5,513 bases of DNA, taken from positions 1 to 5,513 of the forward strand of contig CALWVX010000118.1 of NCBI GenBank assembly GCA_944385065.1, in the 5' to 3' direction. A model generated the notes under the pieces. It was given only the letters and a program-made list of their open reading frames with translations. It ran no database searches and had not been told where the DNA came from. The stretch comes from an uncultured Oscillospiraceae bacterium. Its GTDB lineage: Bacteria > Bacillota > Clostridia > Oscillospirales > Oscillospiraceae. The position numbers were made by a program, and so were the translations under genes. This document shows, one piece after another, positions 1 through 5,267 of this stretch. Position 1 is the first letter of the stretch. Each line of letters starts with the position of its first letter.

Positions 1-44
1 AAAGGGAGTTTTTCTATCTTCTTTATCGCCATAGGCTTTTTTGT

Positions 45-68
45 ACCACTCGCCTAGCGAGTGGTTTT
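45..68 (+). terminator. Hairpin with short T-run, probable + strand terminator
   Basis: A perfect 9-bp stem (ACCACTCGC, 45-53, with GCGAGTGGT, 57-65) closes a CTA loop and runs into TTTT at 65-68. The T-run lies only on the + side; read in the minus direction the stem is followed by A residues. It therefore fits termination of a + strand gene off the left edge of the window. The T-run is short, so strength is uncertain. Confidence 0.5.
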
Positions 69-75
69 AGGTCAC

Positions 76-105
76 AAGAAAGTTCCGGCGCAGCCGCGCC
101 GGAAC
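76..105 (-). terminator. Rho-independent terminator of the thioesterase-deacylase pair
   Basis: A perfect 10-bp GC-rich stem (GTTCCGGCGC, 82-91, and GCGCCGGAAC, 96-105) closes a 4-base loop. In the minus direction it is followed by TTTCTTG. It starts about 35 bases after the stop codon of the minus-strand gene ending at 140, which is the expected place for that operon's terminator. The T-tract is interrupted by one C. Confidence 0.65.
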
Positions 106-139
106 GGATAGATGGGACCTGATCGGAAAGGATGGGTTT

Positions 140-616
140 TTATTCCGCCTGCCAGCCCTTGCACACATCCACCCAGCCCAGACTGTTGGAGTATTGGGCC
201 AGCTCGTCACAGGTGAGCTGAATGGCGGAGTTGGAGCTGCCGGCCGCGGGGAACACGGTGTCGAACCGCTGGAGAGACACGTCCAGATAGGTCTTGACGC
301 CCTCCGGATTGGCGAAGGGACATACGCCCCCCACCGCGTGGCCGGTCATCTCCACCGCCTGTTCCGGGGTGAGCATCTTCGCCTTGGTGTGGAAGGCGGC
401 CTTGAACTTGGAGTTGTCAATCTTGGCGTCGCCGGCGGCTACAATCAGGACGCAGCCGCCGTCCACCAGAAAGGACAGGGTCTTGGCGATGCGGGCGGGG
501 ATCACGCCCACCGCCTGGGCGGCCAGCTCCACCGTGGCGCTGGACACCGGAAATTCCAGAATGTCGCCCTCCCGGCCCAGGGGGCGGAAATACTCTTTCA
601 CACGTTCGATGGACAT
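140..616 (-). CDS. YbaK/EbsC-family aminoacyl-tRNA deacylase
   Basis: A 158-residue cytosolic protein of the YbaK/ProX/EbsC fold, whose members hydrolyse mischarged tRNAs in trans (for example Cys- or Ala-tRNA-Pro). Visible family marks are the Lys of ARIAKTLSF (Lys45, in the position of the catalytic lysine of YbaK), the GHAVGGVCPF loop (residues 92-101) and the late AAGSSNSAI motif (124-132). The length is normal for a stand-alone family member. The ATG at 616 follows the stop codon of the upstream thioesterase gene by 3 bases. Its ribosome site GGAGG is buried in that gene's last codons, 8 bases before the ATG, so the two genes are probably translationally coupled. Which tRNA it edits cannot be read from the sequence; many clostridial paralogues of this subgroup are uncharacterised. 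No signal peptide or membrane segment is seen. Confidence 0.88.
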   Translation of the reverse strand: MSIERVKEYFRPLGREGDILEFPVSSATVELAAQAVGVIPARIAKTLSFLVDGGCVLIVAAGDAKIDNSKFKAAFHTKAKMLTPEQAVEMTGHAVGGVCPFANPEGVKTYLDVSLQRFDTVFPAAGSSNSAIQLTCDELAQYSNSLGWVDVCKGWQAE

Positions 617-619
617 GGC

Positions 620-1012
620 TCAGCCCTCCAGCTTTTTAGCGGTGCGGGCCAGAAACTTTTCGTCCTGAACGATAAACCGCTGGTGGGTTCCCTGGCCGAT
701 CATCCCTTTTTCATCATAAGCGGCCACCTTCAGCTCAATGCGCTTGCCGTTCACTTCGGTGACCTCGCTTTCCGCCCACACCTTCATGCCCACGGGGGTG
801 GCCGAGTCGTGACTGATGTCCAATCTGGTGCCCACCGTGCTCTGGCCGGGCTCCAGGCAGGGGGCGATGGAGGTCCAGGCGGCTTCTTCCATCAGGGCGC
901 ACATAAACGGGGTGCCGAAAACAGGCAGAGCGCCCGAACAGGCGGCCGAGGCGGTTTTGGCGTCAGTGACCGTGGCCTCGGCCCGGCCCTTCAATCCGAC
1001 AGTGACAGACAT
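620..1012 (-). CDS. FlK-like hotdog-fold acyl-CoA thioesterase
   Basis: A 130-residue single-domain hotdog protein of the fluoroacetyl-CoA-thioesterase-like (FlK) group. Thr34 in FGTPFM, Glu42 in ALMEEAAW and His68 in DISHDSATP have the same mutual spacing (8 and 26 residues) as the FlK catalytic residues Thr42, Glu50 and His76 as I recall them. The motif GxKVWAESEVTEVNGK (from about 75) and the closing GQGTHQRFIV are also typical. It probably hydrolyses a short acyl-CoA in the cytosol; the natural substrate of most non-Streptomyces members is unknown, and fluoroacetyl-CoA is not implied. The ATG at 1012 has a strong AAAGGAGG 7 bases upstream. It lies 31 bases after the GH18 gene and directly before the deacylase gene. 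A TATAAT box just upstream suggests its own promoter. Confidence 0.85.
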   Translation of the reverse strand: MSVTVGLKGRAEATVTDAKTASAACSGALPVFGTPFMCALMEEAAWTSIAPCLEPGQSTVGTRLDISHDSATPVGMKVWAESEVTEVNGKRIELKVAAYDEKGMIGQGTHQRFIVQDEKFLARTAKKLEG

Positions 1013-1042
1013 GTGATGTCCTCCTTTGTAAAAATTGAGCTT

Positions 1043-1071
1043 ATTATACTACGGGCTGTGGGAAAAATCCA
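1043..1071 (-). promoter_or_regulatory. Probable sigma-A promoter for the thioesterase-deacylase pair
   Basis: On the minus strand a perfect TATAAT occupies 1043-1048 and contains the TAA stop codon of the GH18 gene (1044-1046). At a 17-base spacing the -35 position reads TGGATT (1066-1071), a weak match. The AT-rich patch stands out against GC-rich surroundings and lies about 30 bases before the ATG at 1012. No hairpin terminator separates this pair from the GH18 gene, so read-through from upstream is also possible. Confidence 0.5.
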
Positions 1072-2357
1072 GCCTGATCCTCTGTGCCTGACCGAATTTC
1101 CGCCAGAGAGGAGAGCACAGCCCAGTTTTGGGGGAAGGGACGGTCCAGATTCCAATAGCTCACCCCGCCCAGGCCGCGCTCCAGTGCCAGTTCCAATTTG
1201 GCGCGGATGCTCCGGGCATCCTCAAACCACACCTCCCGCTGCTGTCCCTGTTCCCCCACATAGGGGAACCAGGGGGCCTGGGACTGGGCGTCATAGCGGA
1301 TGGAGGCGTGCCGGTCCCAGGCCAGGCGGACTGCCTGCACATTGTTGACCGAGACAGCCCGGTTTCCCTCCCGATAGGGCACCGGCCAGTCATAGCCGTA
1401 GTTGGGAATCCCCAGCAGGAGCCGCTCCGGGGAGAAGTAGTTCAGCGCGTAATCCACGGCCTGGCGCACCTGGGGAAGGGGGGAGACCGCCATGGGCGGC
1501 CCGCCGGGATAGCCCCAGTCATAGGCCATCAGCAGGGCGAAATCCACTGCCTGGGACAGCAGGGCGAAGTCCAGCCCTTCATACAGCCGTCCGGCCTGGT
1601 GATCCGACGTTTTGGGGGCCAGCGCCACGGTCAGGGGCAGTCCCAACGGGGCCAGAGACTGGCGCAGCCGGGTCAGAAACTGAGCGTAGCGCTGGGCGTC
1701 CTGCCCGTAGAGAAATTCAAAGTCCACATCCACCCCGCGGTAGCCTTTGGACCGGGCGGTTTCGGTCAGGGCGGCAATCAGGCGGCTCTGAGCCTCCGGA
1801 TTGCTCAGAAGCCGGTGGGCCAGCTCTCCGGAGAAGCCCTCCTCGGTGAGGGAGGACAGGTGGAGAATGGGGGCCGCCCCCGCCTGGAGCGCAGCCTGGA
1901 CCAGGGCTTCGTCCTGGGGAGCGATCAGCTCTCCCTCCGGGGTGAACTGGTAGGTGAAAGGGGTGAGCTGGGACAAATAGGGGAGTACGGCGGTGAGCAG
2001 TTTTCCGTCCATGGATGGATAGGCGTAGCCGTTAACCGTGAGGGAGCCCTCCGGCTGGTCCTGATAGCGGATAACCAGGGCCTGGCCGGGAAAGATCCGG
2101 TCGCTGCCCTGCAGACCGGGATTGTTCTGCAGCAGGCGGACCGGGGTGGTTTGATAGCTCCGGGCGATGGAATAGAGCGTATCCCCCGCCTTTACCACAT
2201 GGATGAGGGCGGGGTACCGGATCACAATCGTCTGCCCCACGACCAGCTGGGAGGGATTGGGAAGCTGATTGTCCTGGAGCAGCCGGTCCATGGAGACCCC
2301 GTACTGCTGAGCGATCTGATAGAGGCTGTCGCCGGGCTGCACCACATGAATGTCCAT
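1044..2357 (-). CDS. 2xLysM-GH18 spore-cortex-type N-acetylglucosaminidase (SleL/YaaH-like)
   Basis: A 437-residue protein with two N-terminal LysM peptidoglycan-binding repeats (residues about 3-48, HVVQPGDSLYQIA, and 52-98, HVVKAGDTLYSIA), followed by a glycosyl hydrolase 18 barrel (about 106-425). The GH18 catalytic motif is GVDVDFEF, with Asp210, Asp212 and the proton donor Glu214. MAYDWGYPGGPP (277-288), YGYDW (320-324) and GGVSYWNLDRPF (397-408) are the other expected barrel motifs. There is no signal peptide, as in Bacillus SleL/YaaH, which is made in the mother cell and cleaves spore-cortex glycan during germination. YdhD and YvbX are related alternatives, so the exact orthologue is open. 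An in-frame ATG at 2402 exists, but it overlaps the amidase gene; the ATG at 2357 has GGGGGAAG just upstream and starts directly with LysM. It is second in a probable operon with the amidase. Confidence 0.9.
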   Translation of the reverse strand: MDIHVVQPGDSLYQIAQQYGVSMDRLLQDNQLPNPSQLVVGQTIVIRYPALIHVVKAGDTLYSIARSYQTTPVRLLQNNPGLQGSDRIFPGQALVIRYQDQPEGSLTVNGYAYPSMDGKLLTAVLPYLSQLTPFTYQFTPEGELIAPQDEALVQAALQAGAAPILHLSSLTEEGFSGELAHRLLSNPEAQSRLIAALTETARSKGYRGVDVDFEFLYGQDAQRYAQFLTRLRQSLAPLGLPLTVALAPKTSDHQAGRLYEGLDFALLSQAVDFALLMAYDWGYPGGPPMAVSPLPQVRQAVDYALNYFSPERLLLGIPNYGYDWPVPYREGNRAVSVNNVQAVRLAWDRHASIRYDAQSQAPWFPYVGEQGQQREVWFEDARSIRAKLELALERGLGGVSYWNLDRPFPQNWAVLSSLAEIRSGTEDQAGFFPQPVV

Positions 2358-2370
2358 CTGTTCTTCCCCC
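2358..2370 (-). promoter_or_regulatory. Ribosome binding site that fixes the GH18 start
   Basis: The 13 bases between the amidase stop (TAA, 2371-2373) and the ATG at 2357 read GGGGGAAGAACAG on the minus strand, a purine-rich Shine-Dalgarno sequence. This supports the ATG at 2357 over the more upstream in-frame ATG at 2402. Confidence 0.7.
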
Positions 2371-3111
2371 TTAGAGTATGGTGATATAGTCGGCGCTGGC
2401 ATAGCCGGTATATCCGTTGTAGTTCACCAGGTGCCAGCCGTTGGCGGTATTGAGGATTGTAAGCTGCGCCCCGTCGGGAGCCTGGACCAGAATGGGGGCC
2501 TCCAGATTGGGGCGTGCTCGGATATTCAGCTTGCCCCAGGCCACATCCACAACGCCCTGGCGGCGGTTTTCCGTCTCGAAAAACGGAATGTCGAAAAATT
2601 CAGTGAGGGCCAGCACAATCATCCGGGCAATCTTATGCAGGTTGTTCTTGATCCATGCGGCGTCCTCCGGGTTGTCGTGGAAGGCCACCTCCAGCAAAAC
2701 GGCCGGCGCGCGCACTTTGGCCACCTCGCCCAGGGAGGTGGTGGGTTGGATGCGCACCAGATTGGGGTCGTGGTATATGGTTTTCAGCGCGTCGACGATA
2801 AGCTGGGCCGCCCGCCGCCCCTCCTCGCTGCCGGGGTAGTAAAAGGCGATGGACCCCCGGACCTTTCCGGCCTGATCCCCGGCGGCTGCGTTGGAGTGAA
2901 GAGACAGATGAAGGTCATAATTGCCTGCGTTGGATGCGGCAATGGAGGAGGCCGCCGTCATGTCGGGGGTATTCCGGGAATATCGGATGCCGGATGCGTC
3001 CAGATAGGGGACCATTTGATCCGCCAGCAGATTCATGTAGTATTCTTCCGTGCCCCCGTTCACATAGTAGTTGAACTCCTGGGTGGACGGAGAGAGGTAG
3101 ATGATGGGCAT
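2371..3111 (-). CDS. N-acetylmuramoyl-L-alanine amidase (Amidase_3) with C-terminal SH3 domain
   Basis: A 246-residue protein. Residues 1-178 form an Amidase_3 domain, a zinc enzyme that cuts the MurNAc-L-Ala bond of peptidoglycan. Residues about 187-246 form a bacterial SH3 domain (GKLNIRARPNLEAPIL ... GYTGYASADYI) that likely binds the wall. Family marks are IYLSPSTQEF (4-13), GGTEEYYMN (19-27), DLHLSLHSNA (66-75, zinc His72) and VLLEVAFHDNPEDAAWI (138-154, catalytic-type Glu141). Where the related form IYLSPSTQEHN carries His, this protein has Phe13, so one metal ligand may differ. The ATG at 3111 was chosen because GGAGGTG lies 5 bases upstream and the protein then starts at the first domain strand; longer in-frame extensions run through the upstream terminator and have no homology. 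No signal peptide is seen. It is first of a pair with the LysM-GH18 gene, suggesting cortex or wall lysis. Confidence 0.88.
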   Translation of the reverse strand: MPIIYLSPSTQEFNYYVNGGTEEYYMNLLADQMVPYLDASGIRYSRNTPDMTAASSIAASNAGNYDLHLSLHSNAAAGDQAGKVRGSIAFYYPGSEEGRRAAQLIVDALKTIYHDPNLVRIQPTTSLGEVAKVRAPAVLLEVAFHDNPEDAAWIKNNLHKIARMIVLALTEFFDIPFFETENRRQGVVDVAWGKLNIRARPNLEAPILVQAPDGAQLTILNTANGWHLVNYNGYTGYASADYITIL

Positions 3112-3133
3112 GAAAACACCTCCGATTTTTCTC

Positions 3134-3161
3134 CATCCTATGTGAAAAGAGAACCATCGGT
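3134..3161 (-). promoter_or_regulatory. Candidate mother-cell (sigma-K/E-like) promoter for the amidase-GH18 pair
   Basis: On the minus strand AC (3160-3161) is followed after 17 bases by CATAGGATG (3134-3142). This approximates the sigma-K pattern AC-N16/17-CATAnnnTA and shares CATAnnnT with the sigma-E -10 box. A sigma-A promoter is not obvious in the 60 bases between the hairpin and the gene. The predicted start lies just before the ribosome site at 3117-3123. The match is short and could be chance. Confidence 0.3.
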
Positions 3162-3173
3162 GCTCCGGGGCTG

Positions 3174-3215
3174 AAAAGGCTCTGACCTGCCTGCGGCAGG
3201 TCAGAGCCTTTTTTT
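3174..3215. terminator. Strong hairpin terminator at the end of the regulator gene
   Basis: A perfect 14-bp GC-rich stem (GGCTCTGACCTGCC, 3178-3191, and GGCAGGTCAGAGCC, 3195-3208) closes a TGC loop and is flanked by four A:T pairs. In the minus direction it ends the regulator transcript with TTTT; in the + direction it is followed by seven T. The regulator's stop codon TGA (3201-3203) lies inside the stem. It insulates the amidase operon from the regulator and could work on both strands. Confidence 0.85.
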
Positions 3216-3860
3216 CGTGTTTTCCGGATCGTCGCCGCACAGCTCCCGCAGGGCCTCCGGCCGGCAAAGGGTCAGTTCCCGATAGCCCAGCGACACCCAG
3301 CCGCGCTGCTCGAAGCTGTTCAGGATGCGGCTGACGGTGACCCGGCTGGCGGAGACGGCGGCCGCGATGTCCTCCTGGCTGCACAGAACCCGCCCACCGG
3401 AGGGGGCAAGAGACAGCAGAAACCGGGCGACCCGCCACCGGGCCGGGCGAAAGGCCATCTGGTCCACCTGGCTGGACAGCAGCCGAACCGTCCGGGCCAG
3501 GTATTTCAGCATTGCCATGGCCAGCTCCGGATTTCCAGCGATCTCCTGGGTGACCAGTTCCCGGTCGATGGGCACCAGCTGACAGGGGGAGAGGGCCACC
3601 GCGGAGGAGACCCGGGGCAGCTCGTCAAAAAATGACGCCTCGCCGAACAGGCTGCCGGAGCTGTACAGATTCAGGACCCGCTCCTCTCCGTCTTCCGACT
3701 GAATGAAGCTCTTCACCCGGCCGCTTTTCAGATAATAAAAGCAGGTGGCCTCGGTGCCCTGCAGGTAGATCAGGTATCCAGGGGAGCACAAAATAGGGGG
3801 GCGGCTTTTGGCAAACGGTTCCCAAAGCCCGGCGGGAAAATCCAGATGGAGATCGTTCAT
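3201..3860 (-). CDS. Crp/Fnr-family transcriptional regulator
   Basis: A 219-residue protein with the standard layout: an N-terminal cyclic-nucleotide-binding-like barrel (about 12-105), a dimerisation helix (about 108-137) and a C-terminal winged helix-turn-helix (about 140-205). In the barrel, FGEASFFDELPRVSS (72-86) aligns with the phosphate-binding cassette of CRP; Gly73-Glu74 and Arg83 are kept but the following Ser is Val, so cyclic AMP binding is doubtful. The helix-turn-helix runs SQEDIAAAVSASRVTVSRIL (161-180); the recognition helix has Arg173 and Arg178, but the Glu found in CRP and FNR is Val174, so its DNA site need not be TGTGA or TTGAT. The N-terminal four-cysteine cluster of FNR is absent. 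The ATG at 3860 has AAAGGAG 11 bases upstream. It is divergent from leuC with overlapping promoters, which makes leuCD or its own gene plausible targets; the ligand is unknown. Confidence 0.88.
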   Translation of the reverse strand: MNDLHLDFPAGLWEPFAKSRPPILCSPGYLIYLQGTEATCFYYLKSGRVKSFIQSEDGEERVLNLYSSGSLFGEASFFDELPRVSSAVALSPCQLVPIDRELVTQEIAGNPELAMAMLKYLARTVRLLSSQVDQMAFRPARWRVARFLLSLAPSGGRVLCSQEDIAAAVSASRVTVSRILNSFEQRGWVSLGYRELTLCRPEALRELCGDDPENTKKRL

Positions 3861-3896
3861 GCGGTTTACCGCTCCTTTCGGCTGCAGCGGAAAGGA
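3861..3896 (-). promoter_or_regulatory. Possible RBS-masking hairpin in the regulator leader
   Basis: In the minus-strand transcript UCCUUUC (3890-3896) can pair with GAAAGGA (3873-3879), which contains most of the Shine-Dalgarno sequence. The stem is 7 bp with a 10-base loop that can pair further. Directly after it GCGG-UAAA-CCGC (3861-3871) can form a second small hairpin between the ribosome site and the ATG. Both would influence translation of the regulator; this is inferred from pairing only. Confidence 0.4.
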
Positions 3897-3933
3897 AGAA
3901 AAGGAATCTCATGCCGCCGCAGCATTTTTTGCA

Positions 3934-3963
3934 ATTGTATCATAGTTTACATTCTTTTGGCAA
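3934..3963 (-). promoter_or_regulatory. Sigma-A promoter of the Crp/Fnr regulator gene
   Basis: On the minus strand TTGCCA (3958-3963) is followed after 18 bases by TACAAT (3934-3939), and TG precedes the -10 box in the extended -10 position (TGATACAAT). The start site would lie near 3927, giving a leader of about 65 bases. Its -35 box lies beside the leuC -10 box, so the two promoters overlap. Confidence 0.7.
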
Positions 3964-3978
3964 GCATTCTGCTATGCT
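3963..3978. promoter_or_regulatory. Candidate Crp/Fnr-type operator AGCAT-N6-ATGCT
   Basis: A perfect 5-bp inverted repeat with a 6-base spacer (AGCAT at 3963-3967, ATGCT at 3974-3978) has the 16-bp, two-half-site geometry typical of Crp/Fnr dimers. It covers the leuC -10 box and touches the regulator's -35 box. Binding there would be expected to repress leuC. The half-site differs from TGTGA and TTGAT, and no binding data exist here. Confidence 0.35.
3970..3978 (+). promoter_or_regulatory. Extended -10 promoter of leuC
   Basis: TGCTATGCT matches the extended -10 form TGnTATnnT. No good -35 box lies at 16-18 bases, which the extended -10 may compensate; TTTACA at 3946-3951 is too far (21 bases). 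Transcription would start near 3985, leaving a leader of about 25 bases before the ATG at 4011. Confidence 0.5.
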
Positions 3979-3994
3979 GAACGCAAGAAAACCC

Positions 3995-4002
3995 GAGGAG
4001 GT
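3995..4002 (+). promoter_or_regulatory. Ribosome binding site of leuC
   Basis: GAGGAGGT sits 8 bases before the ATG at 4011, a near-perfect Shine-Dalgarno match. It selects this ATG over the Met codons at residues 3 and 5 of the same frame. Confidence 0.85.
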
Positions 4003-4010
4003 AGCTTTGT

Positions 4011-5267
4011 ATGGGAATGACAATGACGCAGAAAATTCTGGCCAAGCACGCCGGACTGGACCATGTGGAGGTGGGGCAGCTGGTGGAGGCCAAGCTGGAC
4101 CTGGTGCTGGGCAACGACATCACCAGTCCCGTGGCCATCACCGAGTTTGAAAAGGCGGGCTTCACCCAGGTCTTTGACAAGGACAAGATCGCCATCGTCC
4201 TGGACCACTATACCCCCTGCAAGGACATCAAGTCGGCAGAGCTGTGCCTCCAGGCCCGGAATTTTGCCCACAAGCACCAGATCACCAATTTCTTTGACGT
4301 GGGGCAGATGGGGGTGGAGCACGCCCTGATCCCGGAGAAGGGTCTGGCCGCCCCCGGAGAGGTCATCGTGGGGGCCGATTCCCACACCTGCACCTATGGC
4401 GCTCTGGGAGCTTTTTCCACCGGCATCGGCTCCACCGACATGGCCGCCGCCATGGCCACCGGATTTTTGTGGTTCAAGGTGCCCGCCGCCATCAAGGTGA
4501 CGCTGAAAGGCAAGCTGCAGCCCATGGTGTCCGGCAAGGATGTGATCCTCCATCTGATCGGCCAGATCGGGGTGGACGGCGCTCTGTACCAGTCCCTGGA
4601 GTTTGCTGGGGAGGGGGTGGCCTCCCTGTCCATGGACGACCGGTTCACCATCTCCAACATGGCCATCGAGGCCGGCGGCAAGAACGGCATTTTCCCCGTG
4701 GATGAGAAGACCATGGAGTATATCAACGGCCGGGTGACCCGCCCCTGCGAGGCGTTCCAGGCCGACCCGGACGCGGAGTATGTCCGGGAAGTGGTCATCG
4801 ACCTGGATACCCTGGAACCCACGGTGGCCATGCCCCATCTGCCGGAGAACACCAAGGCGGTGTCTGAGGCGGCCGGCCTGCCCATCAACCAGGTGGTGAT
4901 CGGCTCCTGCACCAACGGCCGCATCAGCGATCTGCGCATCGCCGCCCAGGTGCTGAAGGGGAAAAAGGTGGCCGACGGCGTGCGGTGCATTGTCATTCCC
5001 GCCACCCAGGAGATCGTGCTCCAGGCCATGAAGGAGGGCCTCATCCAGACCTTTATTGAGGCGGGCTGCGCCGTCTCCACCCCCACCTGCGGCCCCTGTC
5101 TGGGCGGCCACATGGGCGTCATGGCCGAGGGGGAGCGCACCGTCTCCACCACCAACCGCAACTTCGTGGGCCGCATGGGCCATGTGACTTCGGAAATCAT
5201 CCTGGCCTCTCCCGCTGTGGCCGCCGCCTCCGCCGTGGCCGGCTGCGTGGCTGATCCCCGCGGCTAA
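4011..5267 (+). CDS. leuC: 3-isopropylmalate dehydratase large subunit
   Basis: A 418-residue cytosolic aconitase-family protein that, with LeuD, isomerises 2-isopropylmalate to 3-isopropylmalate in leucine synthesis. The [4Fe-4S] cluster ligands are Cys300 (VVIGSCTNGR), Cys360 and Cys363 (STPTCGPCLGG). DHYTP (65-69), VGADSHTCTYGALGAF (120-135, with the family His-Thr pair) and TTNRNFVGRMG (380-390) are the other active-site signatures. The start MGMTMTQKIL and the length of about 420 residues mark the short form found in archaea and Clostridia rather than the roughly 466-residue enterobacterial form; some relatives of this form act on homoaconitate or methylmalate, so substrate is inferred mainly from the adjacent leuD. 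The gene is complete, with all cluster ligands kept. It is transcribed divergently from the Crp/Fnr regulator and leads an operon into leuD, separated by 169 bases that carry a repeat. Confidence 0.96.
   Translation: MGMTMTQKILAKHAGLDHVEVGQLVEAKLDLVLGNDITSPVAITEFEKAGFTQVFDKDKIAIVLDHYTPCKDIKSAELCLQARNFAHKHQITNFFDVGQMGVEHALIPEKGLAAPGEVIVGADSHTCTYGALGAFSTGIGSTDMAAAMATGFLWFKVPAAIKVTLKGKLQPMVSGKDVILHLIGQIGVDGALYQSLEFAGEGVASLSMDDRFTISNMAIEAGGKNGIFPVDEKTMEYINGRVTRPCEAFQADPDAEYVREVVIDLDTLEPTVAMPHLPENTKAVSEAAGLPINQVVIGSCTNGRISDLRIAAQVLKGKKVADGVRCIVIPATQEIVLQAMKEGLIQTFIEAGCAVSTPTCGPCLGGHMGVMAEGERTVSTTNRNFVGRMGHVTSEIILASPAVAAASAVAGCVADPRG

Noticed and set aside
28..42. GCC-ATA-GGC followed by TTTTTT as a terminator
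   Set aside because: A 3-bp stem is too short to support termination; the hairpin at 45-68 is the better candidate.
194..1348. + strand open frame spanning the thioesterase and deacylase genes
   Set aside because: It crosses two well-supported minus genes and the promoter between them, and its translation has no family motifs.
1128..2384. Long + strand open frame (418 codons) opposite the LysM-GH18 gene
   Set aside because: The minus frame carries clear LysM and GH18 motifs; the + frame has no recognisable domain, is rich in Gly/Gln/His and is the usual shadow of a GC-rich gene.
3112..3438. N-terminal extension of the amidase up to 3438
   Set aside because: The extension runs through the strong hairpin at 3174-3215 and into the regulator gene, and has no homology; the ATG at 3111 has a good ribosome site.
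3936..3951. TGTA-N8-TACA inverted repeat as a main operator
   Set aside because: Arms of only 4 bp in an AT-rich promoter are easily due to chance; it was kept only as a side remark to the stronger palindrome at 3963-3978.
3972..5183. Long minus-strand open frames inside leuC (403 and 268 codons)
   Set aside because: leuC is unambiguous in the + frame; the antisense frames are low-complexity Gly/His/Asp or Met/Ser-rich translations without a ribosome site or domain.
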